A DNA stretch of 64,000 nucleotides from Arachnia propionica (GTDB taxonomy: Bacteria > Actinomycetota > Actinomycetes > Propionibacteriales > Propionibacteriaceae): the NCBI RefSeq assembly GCF_037055325.1, contig NZ_CP146373.1, forward strand, positions 1,302,001 through 1,366,000. The letters run 5' to 3'. A model generated the notes under the pieces. The model saw only the letters and a list, made by a program, of their open reading frames with translations, ran no database searches and was not told the DNA's origin. Position numbers and translations under genes: made by a program. Positions 1 through 8,245 of the stretch are shown in pieces. Positions within the stretch are counted from its first letter, which is position 1. The number at the start of each line of letters is the position of its first letter.

Positions 1-1
1 G

Positions 2-157
2 GAAGGGGTGCTGCGGCACCACCAGCCCCGCGCGGACGGCTCATGGCGCGACACCGTGGTTTTCTCGATTCTCTCGGCCGAGTGGCCGGCGGTACGGGCC
101 GGTCTGGAGTCGAGGGTACGGGCCACCCTCACCTCCCTGACTGCTCAGGAGTCCTAG
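2..157 (+). CDS. GNAT family N-acetyltransferase, C-terminal fragment
   Basis: An open frame runs in from the left edge and ends at TAG 155-157. Only about 51 residues are visible. The stretch RHHQPRADGSWRDTVVFSIL followed by a closing helix resembles the end of RimJ/RimL-type GNAT acetyltransferases, where the last beta strand carries the D-T-V-x-F/Y-S-x-L pattern. The start lies outside the window, so neither substrate nor total length can be judged. It converges on the nagA homologue, with 35 nt between the two stops. Confidence 0.6.
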   Translation, partial: EGVLRHHQPRADGSWRDTVVFSILSAEWPAVRAGLESRVRATLTSLTAQES

Positions 158-192
158 CGCTTGCAGGTCGGCTCGCCCAGCTTTGGCGTCTC

Positions 193-1311
193 TCAACGAA
201 TGCGTTCTCCCCGCCGCCAGACCTGTTGCAGTTCTCCTGCATCATCAACGACGCAGATGTCGGCACGTTTGCCGACTTCCAGGGTTCCGACTTCCTCCAG
301 CCCGTGCCAGCGGGCCGGGGTGGTGGCTGCAATCCGGGCGGCCTCGGGGATGCTCAATCCCACCTGACCGACGACGAAACCGAATGCCTTTGCCATGGTC
401 AAGGTGGAGCCCGCAATGGAACCGGGGGTGCCGTCAACGGTAACCAGCCGGGCGGTTCCGTCTCGGACCTCCACTTCGAGCTCTCCCAACAGGTAGCGCC
501 CGTCGCCCTGACCGGTGGCGCTTATGGCATCGGTGACCAGGCAGATGCGGTCGGTCCCGGCGGCTTCGATAGCCATCCGTGCAACCACAGGCCGGTGGTG
601 GATACCGTCACAGATCAGTTCACACATCACGCGGTCGTCGGTCAGCAGCACGGGCACGGGACCGGGCTCACGATGGTGGATGGAACGCATCGCGGAGAAC
701 AGGTGGGTTACGACGCAGACTCCCCAGCCGATGGACTCGACCGCGACGTGCTCGTCGGCGTCGGAGTGCCCGAAGGCCACCGTGACACCTGCCCGCGTGA
801 ATCGCCGGGTAGCGGCTTCTCCTCCGTCGCGTTCAACGGCCAAGGTGATCATGCGTAGCGCTGGCCCGCCCGCCGATATGAGCCGTTCGACGAGCTCCGG
901 TTCGGGGTTGCGCAGCAGACCGGGATCGTGCGCGCCTCTCCGGGCCTCGGACAGGAAAGGCCCCTCGAGGTGGATTCCGTCGAGTTCGCCGGATTCGACG
1001 AGCCCGCGCAACACCCGGCACTGGGCCTCCAACTTCTCGATGGGTTCGGTGACGGTGGAGGCGAACAAAGTGGTGGTTCCCTGGGAGCGGTGATACTCGA
1101 TGGCACGCAGGTTGGCGGCGGGATCCGGATCACCGAAGCTGACACCGATCGCACCGTGGCAATGGGTGTCGACGAAACCCGGTACCGCCCAGAAATCACC
1201 GGTTCCCCCACCCGATGTAATGGCCACCACCCGACCATCAGCGATCTCGATGATCGCTTCCTCGATCGTTCCCCCGGGCGTCACCGCCCTGCCGACCCGC
1301 AGCTTCGTCAT
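193..1311 (-). CDS. nagA: N-acetylglucosamine-6-phosphate deacetylase
   Basis: It removes acetate from GlcNAc-6-phosphate to give glucosamine-6-phosphate, the substrate of NagB, in cytoplasmic amino-sugar catabolism. The 372-residue product has the amidohydrolase layout: an H-x-H pair in THCHG (about residues 50-52), a metal-ligand Glu in HLEGP (about 114-118), GHS and THLF histidines near 182 and 203, and the catalytic Asp in LVTDA near 261. The length fits the family. I chose the ATG at 1311 (MTKLRV) because the longer frame needs a TTG. The gene is separate from nagB, about 10 kb away on the same strand, so the two steps are not in one operon here. Confidence 0.93.
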   Translation of the reverse strand: MTKLRVGRAVTPGGTIEEAIIEIADGRVVAITSGGGTGDFWAVPGFVDTHCHGAIGVSFGDPDPAANLRAIEYHRSQGTTTLFASTVTEPIEKLEAQCRVLRGLVESGELDGIHLEGPFLSEARRGAHDPGLLRNPEPELVERLISAGGPALRMITLAVERDGGEAATRRFTRAGVTVAFGHSDADEHVAVESIGWGVCVVTHLFSAMRSIHHREPGPVPVLLTDDRVMCELICDGIHHRPVVARMAIEAAGTDRICLVTDAISATGQGDGRYLLGELEVEVRDGTARLVTVDGTPGSIAGSTLTMAKAFGFVVGQVGLSIPEAARIAATTPARWHGLEEVGTLEVGKRADICVVDDAGELQQVWRRGERIR

Positions 1312-1391
1312 GCCACCATCCAAGCACCGGTTCTCTTCCCGTCCGCCGAACCGCGCACTTCGGTTTCACAGGTGCGTGGGAGAATTCGGGG

Positions 1392-2486
1392 GTGATCGTC
1401 ATTCCCGAAGACCTCCTGCCCGCAGACGGCCGTTTCGGCTCAGGCCCGGCCAAGGTGCGCCCTGAAGCCCTGGAGTACCTCGCACTGCGTGGCGATGTGC
1501 TGGGCACCTCGCATCGCCAGGCGCCCGTGAAACAGCTCGTCGCAACGATTCAGGAGGGGCTACAGGAGCTGTACCAGCTGCCTGAGGGATATCAGGTGGT
1601 GCTCGGCAACGGGGGATCCACCGTGTTCTGGGACGTAGCGGTCTGCTCCTTGATCGAGCAACGTTCTGCGCATGCCGTCTTCGGGGAGTTCACCCGCAAG
1701 TTCGCGCGCGCCGCCGCGGCGGCCCCGTTCCTGGCTGACCCGGCACTCACGCAATGCGACCCAGGAGCCGTAGTCCTGCCCGCTCCGACTGACGCGGATG
1801 TGGTGGCGTGGGCACAGAACGAGACCTCCACGGGTGCAACTGCCCCGGTGGAGCGGATCGGCGAGGGCCTGGTGCTGATCGACGCCACGTCGGCTGCGGG
1901 TGGGATGGCCGCCGACATCTCACAGACGGACGTCTATTACTTCGCCCCGCAGAAGAACTTCTCCTCAGACGGAGGTTTGTGGGTGGCGTTTTGTTCCCCG
2001 GCCGCACTGGAACGCGCACAACGGATGACGACCTCGGGCCGTTGGATCCCGGAGTCGCTGAACCTGGATGTTGCGGCTTCGAACTCAGCCAAAAACCAGA
2101 CCCTCAACACCCCGGCCATCGCGACCCTGCTGCTTCTGGAGGACCAGATCAACTGGCTGCTGAGCCAGGGTGGAATCGACGCCGTCGAGGAACGTTGTCG
2201 GCGGATGAGCGATCACCTGTACGGCTGGGCGGAGGCCTCGACGTACGCAACCCCGTTTGTCACCGATCCAACACACCGCTCCCCTGTCGTCGCGACCATC
2301 GACCTGGCCCCCGAGGTGGAAGCCGCCCGCGTGATAGCAGAACTACGCGACAACGGAATCGTGGACATCGACCCCTATCGCGCGCTGAAACGTAACCAGC
2401 TGCGAATCGGCACCTACGCCTCCGTCAACCAGGCCGATGTGGAAGCATTGACCTCCTGCATCGACCACATCGTGGAAAGGCTGTAA
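1392..2486 (+). CDS. serC: phosphoserine aminotransferase
   Basis: This PLP-dependent class V aminotransferase converts 3-phosphohydroxypyruvate and glutamate to phosphoserine in serine biosynthesis. The 364-residue protein has the phosphate-binding N-terminal segment FGSGPAKVRPE, a GNGGST cofactor-phosphate loop near residue 72, and the Schiff-base lysine in FAPQKNFSS (about K188). The short form with this N-terminus matches the actinobacterial SerC type rather than the E. coli type. The start is GTG at 1392, and the alternative in-frame starts would delete the substrate loop. It is divergent from nagA and converges on the next gene across a hairpin. Confidence 0.92.
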   Translation: MIVIPEDLLPADGRFGSGPAKVRPEALEYLALRGDVLGTSHRQAPVKQLVATIQEGLQELYQLPEGYQVVLGNGGSTVFWDVAVCSLIEQRSAHAVFGEFTRKFARAAAAAPFLADPALTQCDPGAVVLPAPTDADVVAWAQNETSTGATAPVERIGEGLVLIDATSAAGGMAADISQTDVYYFAPQKNFSSDGGLWVAFCSPAALERAQRMTTSGRWIPESLNLDVAASNSAKNQTLNTPAIATLLLLEDQINWLLSQGGIDAVEERCRRMSDHLYGWAEASTYATPFVTDPTHRSPVVATIDLAPEVEAARVIAELRDNGIVDIDPYRALKRNQLRIGTYASVNQADVEALTSCIDHIVERL

Positions 2487-2509
2487 GAAGTAGCGGTTTC
2501 CTACTTCTT
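2485..2509. terminator. bidirectional hairpin terminator between convergent genes
   Basis: A 9-bp perfect stem (AAGAAGTAG / CTACTTCTT) with a 7-nt loop spans the stop codons of serC and the convergent surface-protein gene. The left arm begins in the serC stop codon and the right arm contains the last codons of the minus-strand gene. There is no long T tract on either side, so strength is uncertain. Confidence 0.55.
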
Positions 2510-3496
2510 GCGGAAGAAGACGACCGCTCCCAGGGCCAGGGCCAGCACCGCCGCAGCGGCTATGGCCAGGCGGGTACCGCCCTGCGCCGGTTGGGCGGCC
2601 TTCTCCTCTGGGCCCGGCGCGATGGTTTCCTGCGACGTGGGCGAGGCCTCACTGGCGGGGCTCTCGGACGGCCCAGGGGTTGGTGTTGGTGACGCTTCAC
2701 CCGACGGCGAGATCGTGACGGTGCTGTCGGAGGTGGGCACGGCTTCCTCTCGCAGCTGTGGTCCCGCTCCCACCAACAACTTGTCGCCACTGAACGTGGT
2801 GAGCGACTCCCCCTCAGGGGCACCCTGATACGTGAGAGTGGCACGGGTTTCCCAGCTGGATGCATCGACGACCTGCACCCCGGAGCCGGTTCGCAACGCC
2901 ATGGTGACACCATCGGAGAGGAAAACTCCGTCGGTCACCCCCGCAGGGGCGTCGGAGGCGCGGCTCAATTTGTTCACCCCCGAGCGCGTAGGCTCCAGCT
3001 CGGCGTAGTAGATGCCCGGATTCTCACCCGCCGTCACCACATAGATGCGTCCTCTTCCCGAGACCAGCACCGACTTGGCGTCGTGCGCCCCATCCGGGTA
3101 GCGGAAATCGTAGGAGCTGTAGGGCTGGTTACCGACCTCGAGCGGGAGTTTGTACACGGTGATCTTGTCGCGTTTACCCCTGGAATCCCCCACATCGCCG
3201 ACGTAGAGCGAACCCGAGTGCACTGCCAGGCCCTGCAACGATTCGGTGTCGGCGGAGAAACTGATGTCCCCGATCTTCCCGCCCGTGGCATCGGTGACAG
3301 CGATGTTCGTCCCGCCGGTCTCGGACACCGCGAACAACCGCGATGACTGCTGGTCGAAGGCCAGTCCCGTCAGGGGGCCACCTGCATCGGAAATGGTCAC
3401 GTCGGCCAGGGCCGGGGACGCCCCCCAGGCCAGGCACGCCGTCGCCGCAGCGACTGCGGCGATGCGTCGAATGGATCTCATGGTGTCGGCCAGCAT
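2501..3496 (-). CDS. secreted, C-terminally membrane-anchored protein with predicted propeller-like ectodomain
   Basis: I do not recognise a named family. The 331-residue product starts with a Sec signal peptide (basic MRSIRR, hydrophobic stretch, ALA-like cleavage site near residue 31). It continues with repeated short strands of the type SRLFAVSET, GSLYVGDVGD, GRIYVVTAGE, which suggest a beta-propeller. A Ser/Pro/Thr-rich linker (about 245-300) follows, then a hydrophobic helix and a terminal RKK. No LPXTG motif precedes the helix, so it looks like a type I membrane protein rather than a sortase substrate. The start may be ATG 3496 (used here) or ATG 3481; a TACAGT -10 sits 12 nt upstream of 3496. 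It is probably surface-exposed; function unknown. Confidence 0.75.
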   Translation of the reverse strand: MLADTMRSIRRIAAVAAATACLAWGASPALADVTISDAGGPLTGLAFDQQSSRLFAVSETGGTNIAVTDATGGKIGDISFSADTESLQGLAVHSGSLYVGDVGDSRGKRDKITVYKLPLEVGNQPYSSYDFRYPDGAHDAKSVLVSGRGRIYVVTAGENPGIYYAELEPTRSGVNKLSRASDAPAGVTDGVFLSDGVTMALRTGSGVQVVDASSWETRATLTYQGAPEGESLTTFSGDKLLVGAGPQLREEAVPTSDSTVTISPSGEASPTPTPGPSESPASEASPTSQETIAPGPEEKAAQPAQGGTRLAIAAAAVLALALGAVVFFRKK

Positions 3497-3512
3497 ACTG
3501 GGCTTTGCACTG

Positions 3513-3518
3513 TAAGCT
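3513..3518 (+). promoter_or_regulatory. -10 element TAAGCT, leaderless start of the next gene
   Basis: TAAGCT is followed by 7 nt and then ATG 3526, the spacing expected when transcription begins at the start codon. No Shine-Dalgarno sequence is present. The opposite-strand -10 of the surface-protein gene (TACAGT, 3509-3514) overlaps it, so the two divergent promoters share bases. Confidence 0.55.
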
Positions 3519-3525
3519 GTGTTTC

Positions 3526-4137
3526 ATGCGAGCAATGAGGCTCTTCGGCATACGCATTGATGATGTGCGCGATATCTTCGGCGCCCCACCCGAGGTGGCG
3601 GAGGCGCTGACAAGGGTGTTCACGGAACACCACCCGGCACCCGTCATGAAACGCCGCTGGGGGCTGTTCCGGCGCAATCCCGATCTGGACGTGGACCCCA
3701 CGCGTCCCACGATGCGGGATGCCACCACCCTTCTGGAGGGTGGCTTCGTGCCCCAGGAACGCCTCAGACCGTGTTGGGATGTGTTCCTGCTGTGGCTGGA
3801 ACACTTGGCGGACTCCACCTCCCGAATCGAGTACCGACGCCTCGACTCGGTGGAGTTCGATCTCGCACGCCGGGGTCTGCCCTCGACGCTGTCGGTGACG
3901 CACCTGGGTAAACGACCTCTCGGTATCCCGCTGACGCCCCTGCCAGGCATGCAGGTGGGCTACAGCCATCGAACCCATGCCGCAGCCACCCGCGAGGCCC
4001 TTGAGGAGATAGATCCCGAAACCCTCGATGAAGCCACCCAAGAAGTTGTGGCTCCTCTCCGAGGGTTCCTCCAGGAATTGTCCAGCGAAAAAGATGTCGT
4101 CGTGGTGGATCAGGCGGTCCCGCAGGAGCCGTCCTAA
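3526..4137 (+). CDS. hypothetical protein, 203 aa
   Basis: No family recognised. The protein is soluble-looking, with no signal peptide or membrane segment. It has a basic patch (MKRRWGLFRR, about residues 40-50), an aromatic-rich middle (RPCWDVFLLWLEHL) and an acidic helical C-terminus. The start at ATG 3526 is supported by the leaderless promoter; upstream in-frame codons belong to the reverse strand of the surface-protein gene. It is convergent with pyruvate carboxylase, 17 nt apart. Confidence 0.7.
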   Translation: MRAMRLFGIRIDDVRDIFGAPPEVAEALTRVFTEHHPAPVMKRRWGLFRRNPDLDVDPTRPTMRDATTLLEGGFVPQERLRPCWDVFLLWLEHLADSTSRIEYRRLDSVEFDLARRGLPSTLSVTHLGKRPLGIPLTPLPGMQVGYSHRTHAAATREALEEIDPETLDEATQEVVAPLRGFLQELSSEKDVVVVDQAVPQEPS

Positions 4138-4154
4138 CCTGCCAGTGCCCAGCA

Positions 4155-7100
4155 TTAGCTGATCACGACCACCAGATCCCCACCGTCGAGCTGTGTGGTA
4201 CCCATCAGCACCACTCGCTCGATCACACCTGCCACGGGCGCATTGATGGCGGCCTCCATCTTCATGGCTTCAATGGTGGCAACCTGATCTCCGACCGCGA
4301 CCTCGTCCCCCTCCGCGACCGTTACAGTCACCGCCCCCGCGAATGGCGCGGCGACGTGCCCGCGATTACTCGGGTCCGCCTTCTCTGCGGAGGCCACCTC
4401 CGACTCGAGGGAGTTGTCACGCACCCTGACCGGGCGCAGTTGGCCGTTCAGAAGGGTCATGACGTTGCGTCTGGCCCATTTGTCGGGAGCACCGATGGCC
4501 TCCAGACCGAGCAGCAGCGTGACACCCTTTTCCAGAGTGACGGGGTATTCGTGACCGGGTTCCATCCCGTACAGGTAGGGCACTGTCGGCAGCACGGAAA
4601 CGTCACCGAAGTCGTCACGTTTCTGTTGGAACTCACGTGTCGGGCCTGGGAACAGCAGCCGGTTGAGGGTCTGCTGCCGTTCGATGCCCGGGGTGGCCAA
4701 CAAGGAGAGGTCCTCGGGTGCCACCTCGGTGACGCGCGGCGGTGTGCGGCGACCCTCCAAGGCCCGGGTGCGGAACGGTTCCGGCCAACCTCCTGCGGGT
4801 TCGCCCAATTCCCCGTTGAGGAAACCGATCACCGAGTCCGGGATGTCGAAGCGACGCGGCTCCGCAGCGAACTCCGCCGGATCGGCGCCGACAGCCACCA
4901 GGTGCAGCGCCAGATCACCCACCACCTTTGACGAAGGCGTGACCTTCGTGGGGCGTCCCAGGATCTTGTCGGCGGCGGCGTACATCGCCTCGATGGCCTC
5001 GAATTTGTCACCCAGGCCGAGCGCGATGGCCTGTTGGCGCAGGTTGGACAGCTGTCCCCCCGGGATTTCATGACTGTAGACGCGCCCGGTTGGCGCTGGC
5101 AGCCCCGACTCGAAAGGCGCGTACACCTTGCGGACCGCCTCCCAGTAGGGCTCCAGATCCAACACCGCTTCCGGGTCGATGTCCGGGGCGCGGTCGGTGC
5201 CGTCGAGGGCCATCAGCAGCGCCGACATGGGTGGCTGCGAGGTGGTCGACGACATCGCCGAGTTCGCGACATCCACCGCATCCACCCCGGCCTCGATGGC
5301 GGCCATCAGGGTGGCGAGCTGCCCTCCTGTGGTGTCGTGGGTGTGGAGGTGAACGGGCAGTTCAAACCGTTCCCGAAGGGCCGCGACGAGCTTCGCAGCC
5401 GCGGCGGGCCTGAGCAGCCCCGCCATGTCCTTGATCGCCAGGATGTGCGCTCCCGCATCGACGATCCGCTCGGCAAGCCGCAGATAGTGGTCGAGGGTAT
5501 AGGTCTTCTCGTTGGGATCGAGGAGGTTCGCGGTGTAGCAGAGCGCCACCTCCGCCACCGATTCGGTGTCTTGGACGACCGCATCGATCGCGGGTCGCAT
5601 CTGCTCGACATCGTTGAGGGCATCAAAGATTCGGAAGATGTCCACCCCCACTTCGGCGGCCTCCGACACGAAGGCCCGGGTCACCTGGGTCGGGTAAGGG
5701 GTATAGCCGACGGTGTTGCGACCGCGCAGCAGCATCTGCAGACTCTGGTTCGGCATCGCGGCCCGCAGTTTCTCGAGACGCTCCCACGGGTCCTCACCGA
5801 GGAACCGCAGCGCCACGTCGTAGGTGGCCCCGCCCCAGCACTCGACGGAGAACATCCCGGGAAGCAGCCGGGCCTGCCAGGGGGCCACCGCCACCAGGTC
5901 GCGGGTACGCACCCGCGTGGCGAGCAGAGACTGGTGGGCGTCGCGGAAGGTGGTGTCGGTGATGCCCACGGCCCGCTGTTCGCGCAGGGCCTTGGCAAAT
6001 CCGACCGGGCCGAGGGCGAGGAGTCGTTGCCGGGAACCGTCGGGAATCTCGCCCGCCGGCAGTGTCCCGGGCAGCTTCACCGAGGGATCCAGCGCGGTGG
6101 GAGCGGGTCCATTGGGCTGGTTCACGGTGACGTCGGCGAGGAATCGGGCCAGTTTGGTGCCACGATCCGCCGGGATGCGTCCCGCCAGCAGGTGGGGTCG
6201 CTCGTCGATGAACGAGGTAGTCACCACGCCGCTGCCGAAGTCCGGGTCATCCAAAACCGCACGCAGGAAGGTGATGTTAGTTGCAATGCCGCGAATCCTG
6301 AACTCCGCCAGCGCACGCCTAGCCCTCACAACTGCGTCATGAAGACTACGACCGCGCGCGGTGAGTTTGACCAGCAGCGAGTCGAAGTGAGGACTGACCT
6401 CCACCCCAGTACCGGTTGTGCCGCCGTCAAGGCGGATGCCCGCCCCGGATGCGGAACGGTAGGCCTGGATCACCCCGGTGTCGGGCCGGAAGGAGTTTGC
6501 CGGGTCCTCAGTGGTGATGCGGCACTGCAGGGCGGCACCACGGATGCACAGCTCGTCTTGACGGATTCCGATCTCGTCGAGGGTCTCCCCCGATGCGATC
6601 CGCAGCTGCGCCTGCACCAAGTCAACGTCGGTGATTTCCTCCGTGACGGTGTGCTCCACTTGGATACGGGGGTTCATCTCGATGAACACGTGGCTACCGG
6701 CCCGCGGCCCCGAGGTCTCGACGAGGAACTCGACGGTCCCGGCGCAGGTGTAGTTGATGGCCTTGGCGAATTTCACGGCATCGGCGGTCAGTGCCGCACG
6801 CAGTTCGTCGCTGATATGAGGGGCGGGGGCGATCTCCACCACCTTCTGATGGCGGCGCTGAATGGAACAGTCGCGTTCGAAGAGATGAACAACGTTGCCC
6901 TGGCGGTCGGCCAGCACCTGCACCTCGATGTGACGGGGAGCCGCAACTGCCTGCTCCACGAACACCGTCGGGTCGCCGAACGCCCCTTCGGCCTCGCGCA
7001 TCGCGGCCCCCAGCTCCTCGGTGAAACGAGCGGGGTCGTCGACACGCCTCATACCGCGGCCACCACCGCCGGCGACTGCCTTGATGAACACCGGGAAGCC

Positions 7101-7553
7101 GATCTCCTCGGCACCGACGATCAGCTCCTCGGGGTCGGTGGACGGAGACGTCGACCTGAGGGTCGGCACCCCCGCCCTGCGGGCCTGTTCGAGGGCCCGC
7201 ACCTTGTTGCCGGCCAACTCGAGCACCTCGGCGGAGGGACCGACGAAGGTGATCTGGTTAGCGGCACAGGCCGCGGCCAAGTCTGGGTTCTCGGAAAGGA
7301 AACCGTAGCCGGGATAGACCGCATCAGCCCCGGACTCCTTCGCTACGCGGATGATTTCCTCGATATCAAGGTAAGCCTTGACAGGATGATCCCGTTCTCC
7401 GATCAGATAGGACTCGGAGGCCTTGATCCGGTGGTCGGCGTTGCGATCCTCGTAGGGGAAGACGGCAACGGTCCTGCACCCCAGTTCGAAGGCAGCGCGG
7501 ACGGCTCGAACAGCGATCTCGCCTCGGTTGGCGACAAGGACCTTCTGGAACAT
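4155..7553 (-). CDS. pyc: pyruvate carboxylase
   Basis: This biotin enzyme carboxylates pyruvate to oxaloacetate, an anaplerotic step that also feeds succinate and propionate pathways. The single 1132-residue chain has all parts. The biotin carboxylase/ATP-grasp half (about 1-450) has glycine loop AGGGGRGMR. The carboxyltransferase barrel starts at TTFRDAHQSLLATR (about 535), followed by the conserved PYC domain. The biotinyl domain carries EAMKME with the biotin lysine at about K1098. The N-terminus MFQKVLVANRGEIA is typical. The gene stands alone. A TAGTCT element 6 nt before the ATG indicates leaderless transcription. Confidence 0.96.
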   Translation of the reverse strand: MFQKVLVANRGEIAVRAVRAAFELGCRTVAVFPYEDRNADHRIKASESYLIGERDHPVKAYLDIEEIIRVAKESGADAVYPGYGFLSENPDLAAACAANQITFVGPSAEVLELAGNKVRALEQARRAGVPTLRSTSPSTDPEELIVGAEEIGFPVFIKAVAGGGGRGMRRVDDPARFTEELGAAMREAEGAFGDPTVFVEQAVAAPRHIEVQVLADRQGNVVHLFERDCSIQRRHQKVVEIAPAPHISDELRAALTADAVKFAKAINYTCAGTVEFLVETSGPRAGSHVFIEMNPRIQVEHTVTEEITDVDLVQAQLRIASGETLDEIGIRQDELCIRGAALQCRITTEDPANSFRPDTGVIQAYRSASGAGIRLDGGTTGTGVEVSPHFDSLLVKLTARGRSLHDAVVRARRALAEFRIRGIATNITFLRAVLDDPDFGSGVVTTSFIDERPHLLAGRIPADRGTKLARFLADVTVNQPNGPAPTALDPSVKLPGTLPAGEIPDGSRQRLLALGPVGFAKALREQRAVGITDTTFRDAHQSLLATRVRTRDLVAVAPWQARLLPGMFSVECWGGATYDVALRFLGEDPWERLEKLRAAMPNQSLQMLLRGRNTVGYTPYPTQVTRAFVSEAAEVGVDIFRIFDALNDVEQMRPAIDAVVQDTESVAEVALCYTANLLDPNEKTYTLDHYLRLAERIVDAGAHILAIKDMAGLLRPAAAAKLVAALRERFELPVHLHTHDTTGGQLATLMAAIEAGVDAVDVANSAMSSTTSQPPMSALLMALDGTDRAPDIDPEAVLDLEPYWEAVRKVYAPFESGLPAPTGRVYSHEIPGGQLSNLRQQAIALGLGDKFEAIEAMYAAADKILGRPTKVTPSSKVVGDLALHLVAVGADPAEFAAEPRRFDIPDSVIGFLNGELGEPAGGWPEPFRTRALEGRRTPPRVTEVAPEDLSLLATPGIERQQTLNRLLFPGPTREFQQKRDDFGDVSVLPTVPYLYGMEPGHEYPVTLEKGVTLLLGLEAIGAPDKWARRNVMTLLNGQLRPVRVRDNSLESEVASAEKADPSNRGHVAAPFAGAVTVTVAEGDEVAVGDQVATIEAMKMEAAINAPVAGVIERVVLMGTTQLDGGDLVVVIS

Positions 7554-7559
7554 GCGCCA

Positions 7560-7565
7560 AGACTA
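7560..7565 (-). promoter_or_regulatory. -10 element TAGTCT, leaderless start of pyc
   Basis: On the minus strand TAGTCT lies 6 nt before the pyc ATG at 7553. There is no Shine-Dalgarno sequence in between. Confidence 0.55.
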
Positions 7566-7586
7566 GTGGCAAAGCGGGACAGCGGC

Positions 7587-8069
7587 TCAGGCCTCCTGGG
7601 GCTCAGCTTCCTGTGCGCGGGTTGCGGAGAGCCGGTAAAGACCCCAGCCGAGGAAGCTGAAAAGCAGACCGGCCCCCATCACGAGGGCCGAGACCCCGAA
7701 GGCCATGACAGAGGTAAACAAGGACGCGCGCACAAAGTTTCCGGTCTCCACCATGGTGCGGGTCTGCTGGAGTTTCTCCGCGGTGGCGGTGTCACCCGCG
7801 TCCTTGGCCTCCTGGACCTTAGCACCAAGTTCGGCATACGTCAGGCCGTTGCTCGCCGCACGGGTGTGTTGTTTGACTGCCTCGGCCTGATAAAAGGCGG
7901 TGAGAGGGCCCGTCACCTTGGATCCCGCAAAGGCTGGGGCGTCGTTGGCAACGGTAATGTTTTCGGATGCGAGCTGGGTGGAGGTAATCCCCCAGGCGAA
8001 TGCCCCGGAGACGAGCATGATAACCCCCGCTATGAAGGATACGAGGCCGGCAAGCCTGGCTGATTTCAT
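7587..8069 (-). CDS. small two-helix membrane protein of the actinobacterial type often mislabelled LigA
   Basis: The 160-residue product has an N-terminal hydrophobic helix (about 6-26), then the conserved-looking SxxLASENITVxNDAP segment, an extracytoplasmic stretch of about 90 residues, and a second helix near 125-147. This arrangement matches small actinobacterial membrane proteins that databases often call 'aromatic ring-opening dioxygenase LigA'; nothing in it resembles a dioxygenase. The start is ATG 8069, preceded by AAAGGA at normal spacing; the longer open frame runs into AT-rich promoter DNA. Function unknown. Two overlapping palindromes upstream suggest it is regulated. Confidence 0.8.
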   Translation of the reverse strand: MKSARLAGLVSFIAGVIMLVSGAFAWGITSTQLASENITVANDAPAFAGSKVTGPLTAFYQAEAVKQHTRAASNGLTYAELGAKVQEAKDAGDTATAEKLQQTRTMVETGNFVRASLFTSVMAFGVSALVMGAGLLFSFLGWGLYRLSATRAQEAEPQEA

Positions 8070-8103
8070 GGTTGTTCCTTTCTCACGACAGGTCCTCGAC
8101 CAA

Positions 8104-8136
8104 TAGTTTAATGAATTTTCAACTAGATGCTCTAGT
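8104..8136 (-). promoter_or_regulatory. overlapping palindromes, candidate operator
   Basis: Two palindromes sit in an AT-rich patch 35-67 nt upstream of the 160-aa membrane protein. One is TAGTTTAA-N6-TTCAACTA (8104-8125; 7 of 8 arm positions match). The other is ACTAGA-TGC-TCTAGT (8122-8136; perfect). The first resembles MarR/TetR-type operators in size. No regulator gene is adjacent, so the cognate protein is unknown. Confidence 0.4.
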
Positions 8137-8245
8137 AGGTTACGCGAGCTTTCCTGAAAACCCAACAGATCTCACGACCACCCCACCCCACAGGACCAAA
8201 AGGACGACACACGCCCCCACCTCCAGGTCCGTCTCCGCGTTGTAC

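Noticed and set aside
3400..3496. Cell-wall sorting of the 331-aa surface protein.
   Set aside because: There is no LPXTG-like motif before the C-terminal helix, only a Gly-Gly-Thr-Arg junction.
5034..8063. A 1009-codon open frame on the plus strand opposite pyruvate carboxylase.
   Set aside because: It is antisense to a fully conserved pyc and shows no domain of its own.
7587..8069. The database-style name LigA, aromatic ring-opening dioxygenase, for the 160-aa protein.
   Set aside because: The protein has two membrane helices and no dioxygenase motif; the name looks like a propagated misannotation.
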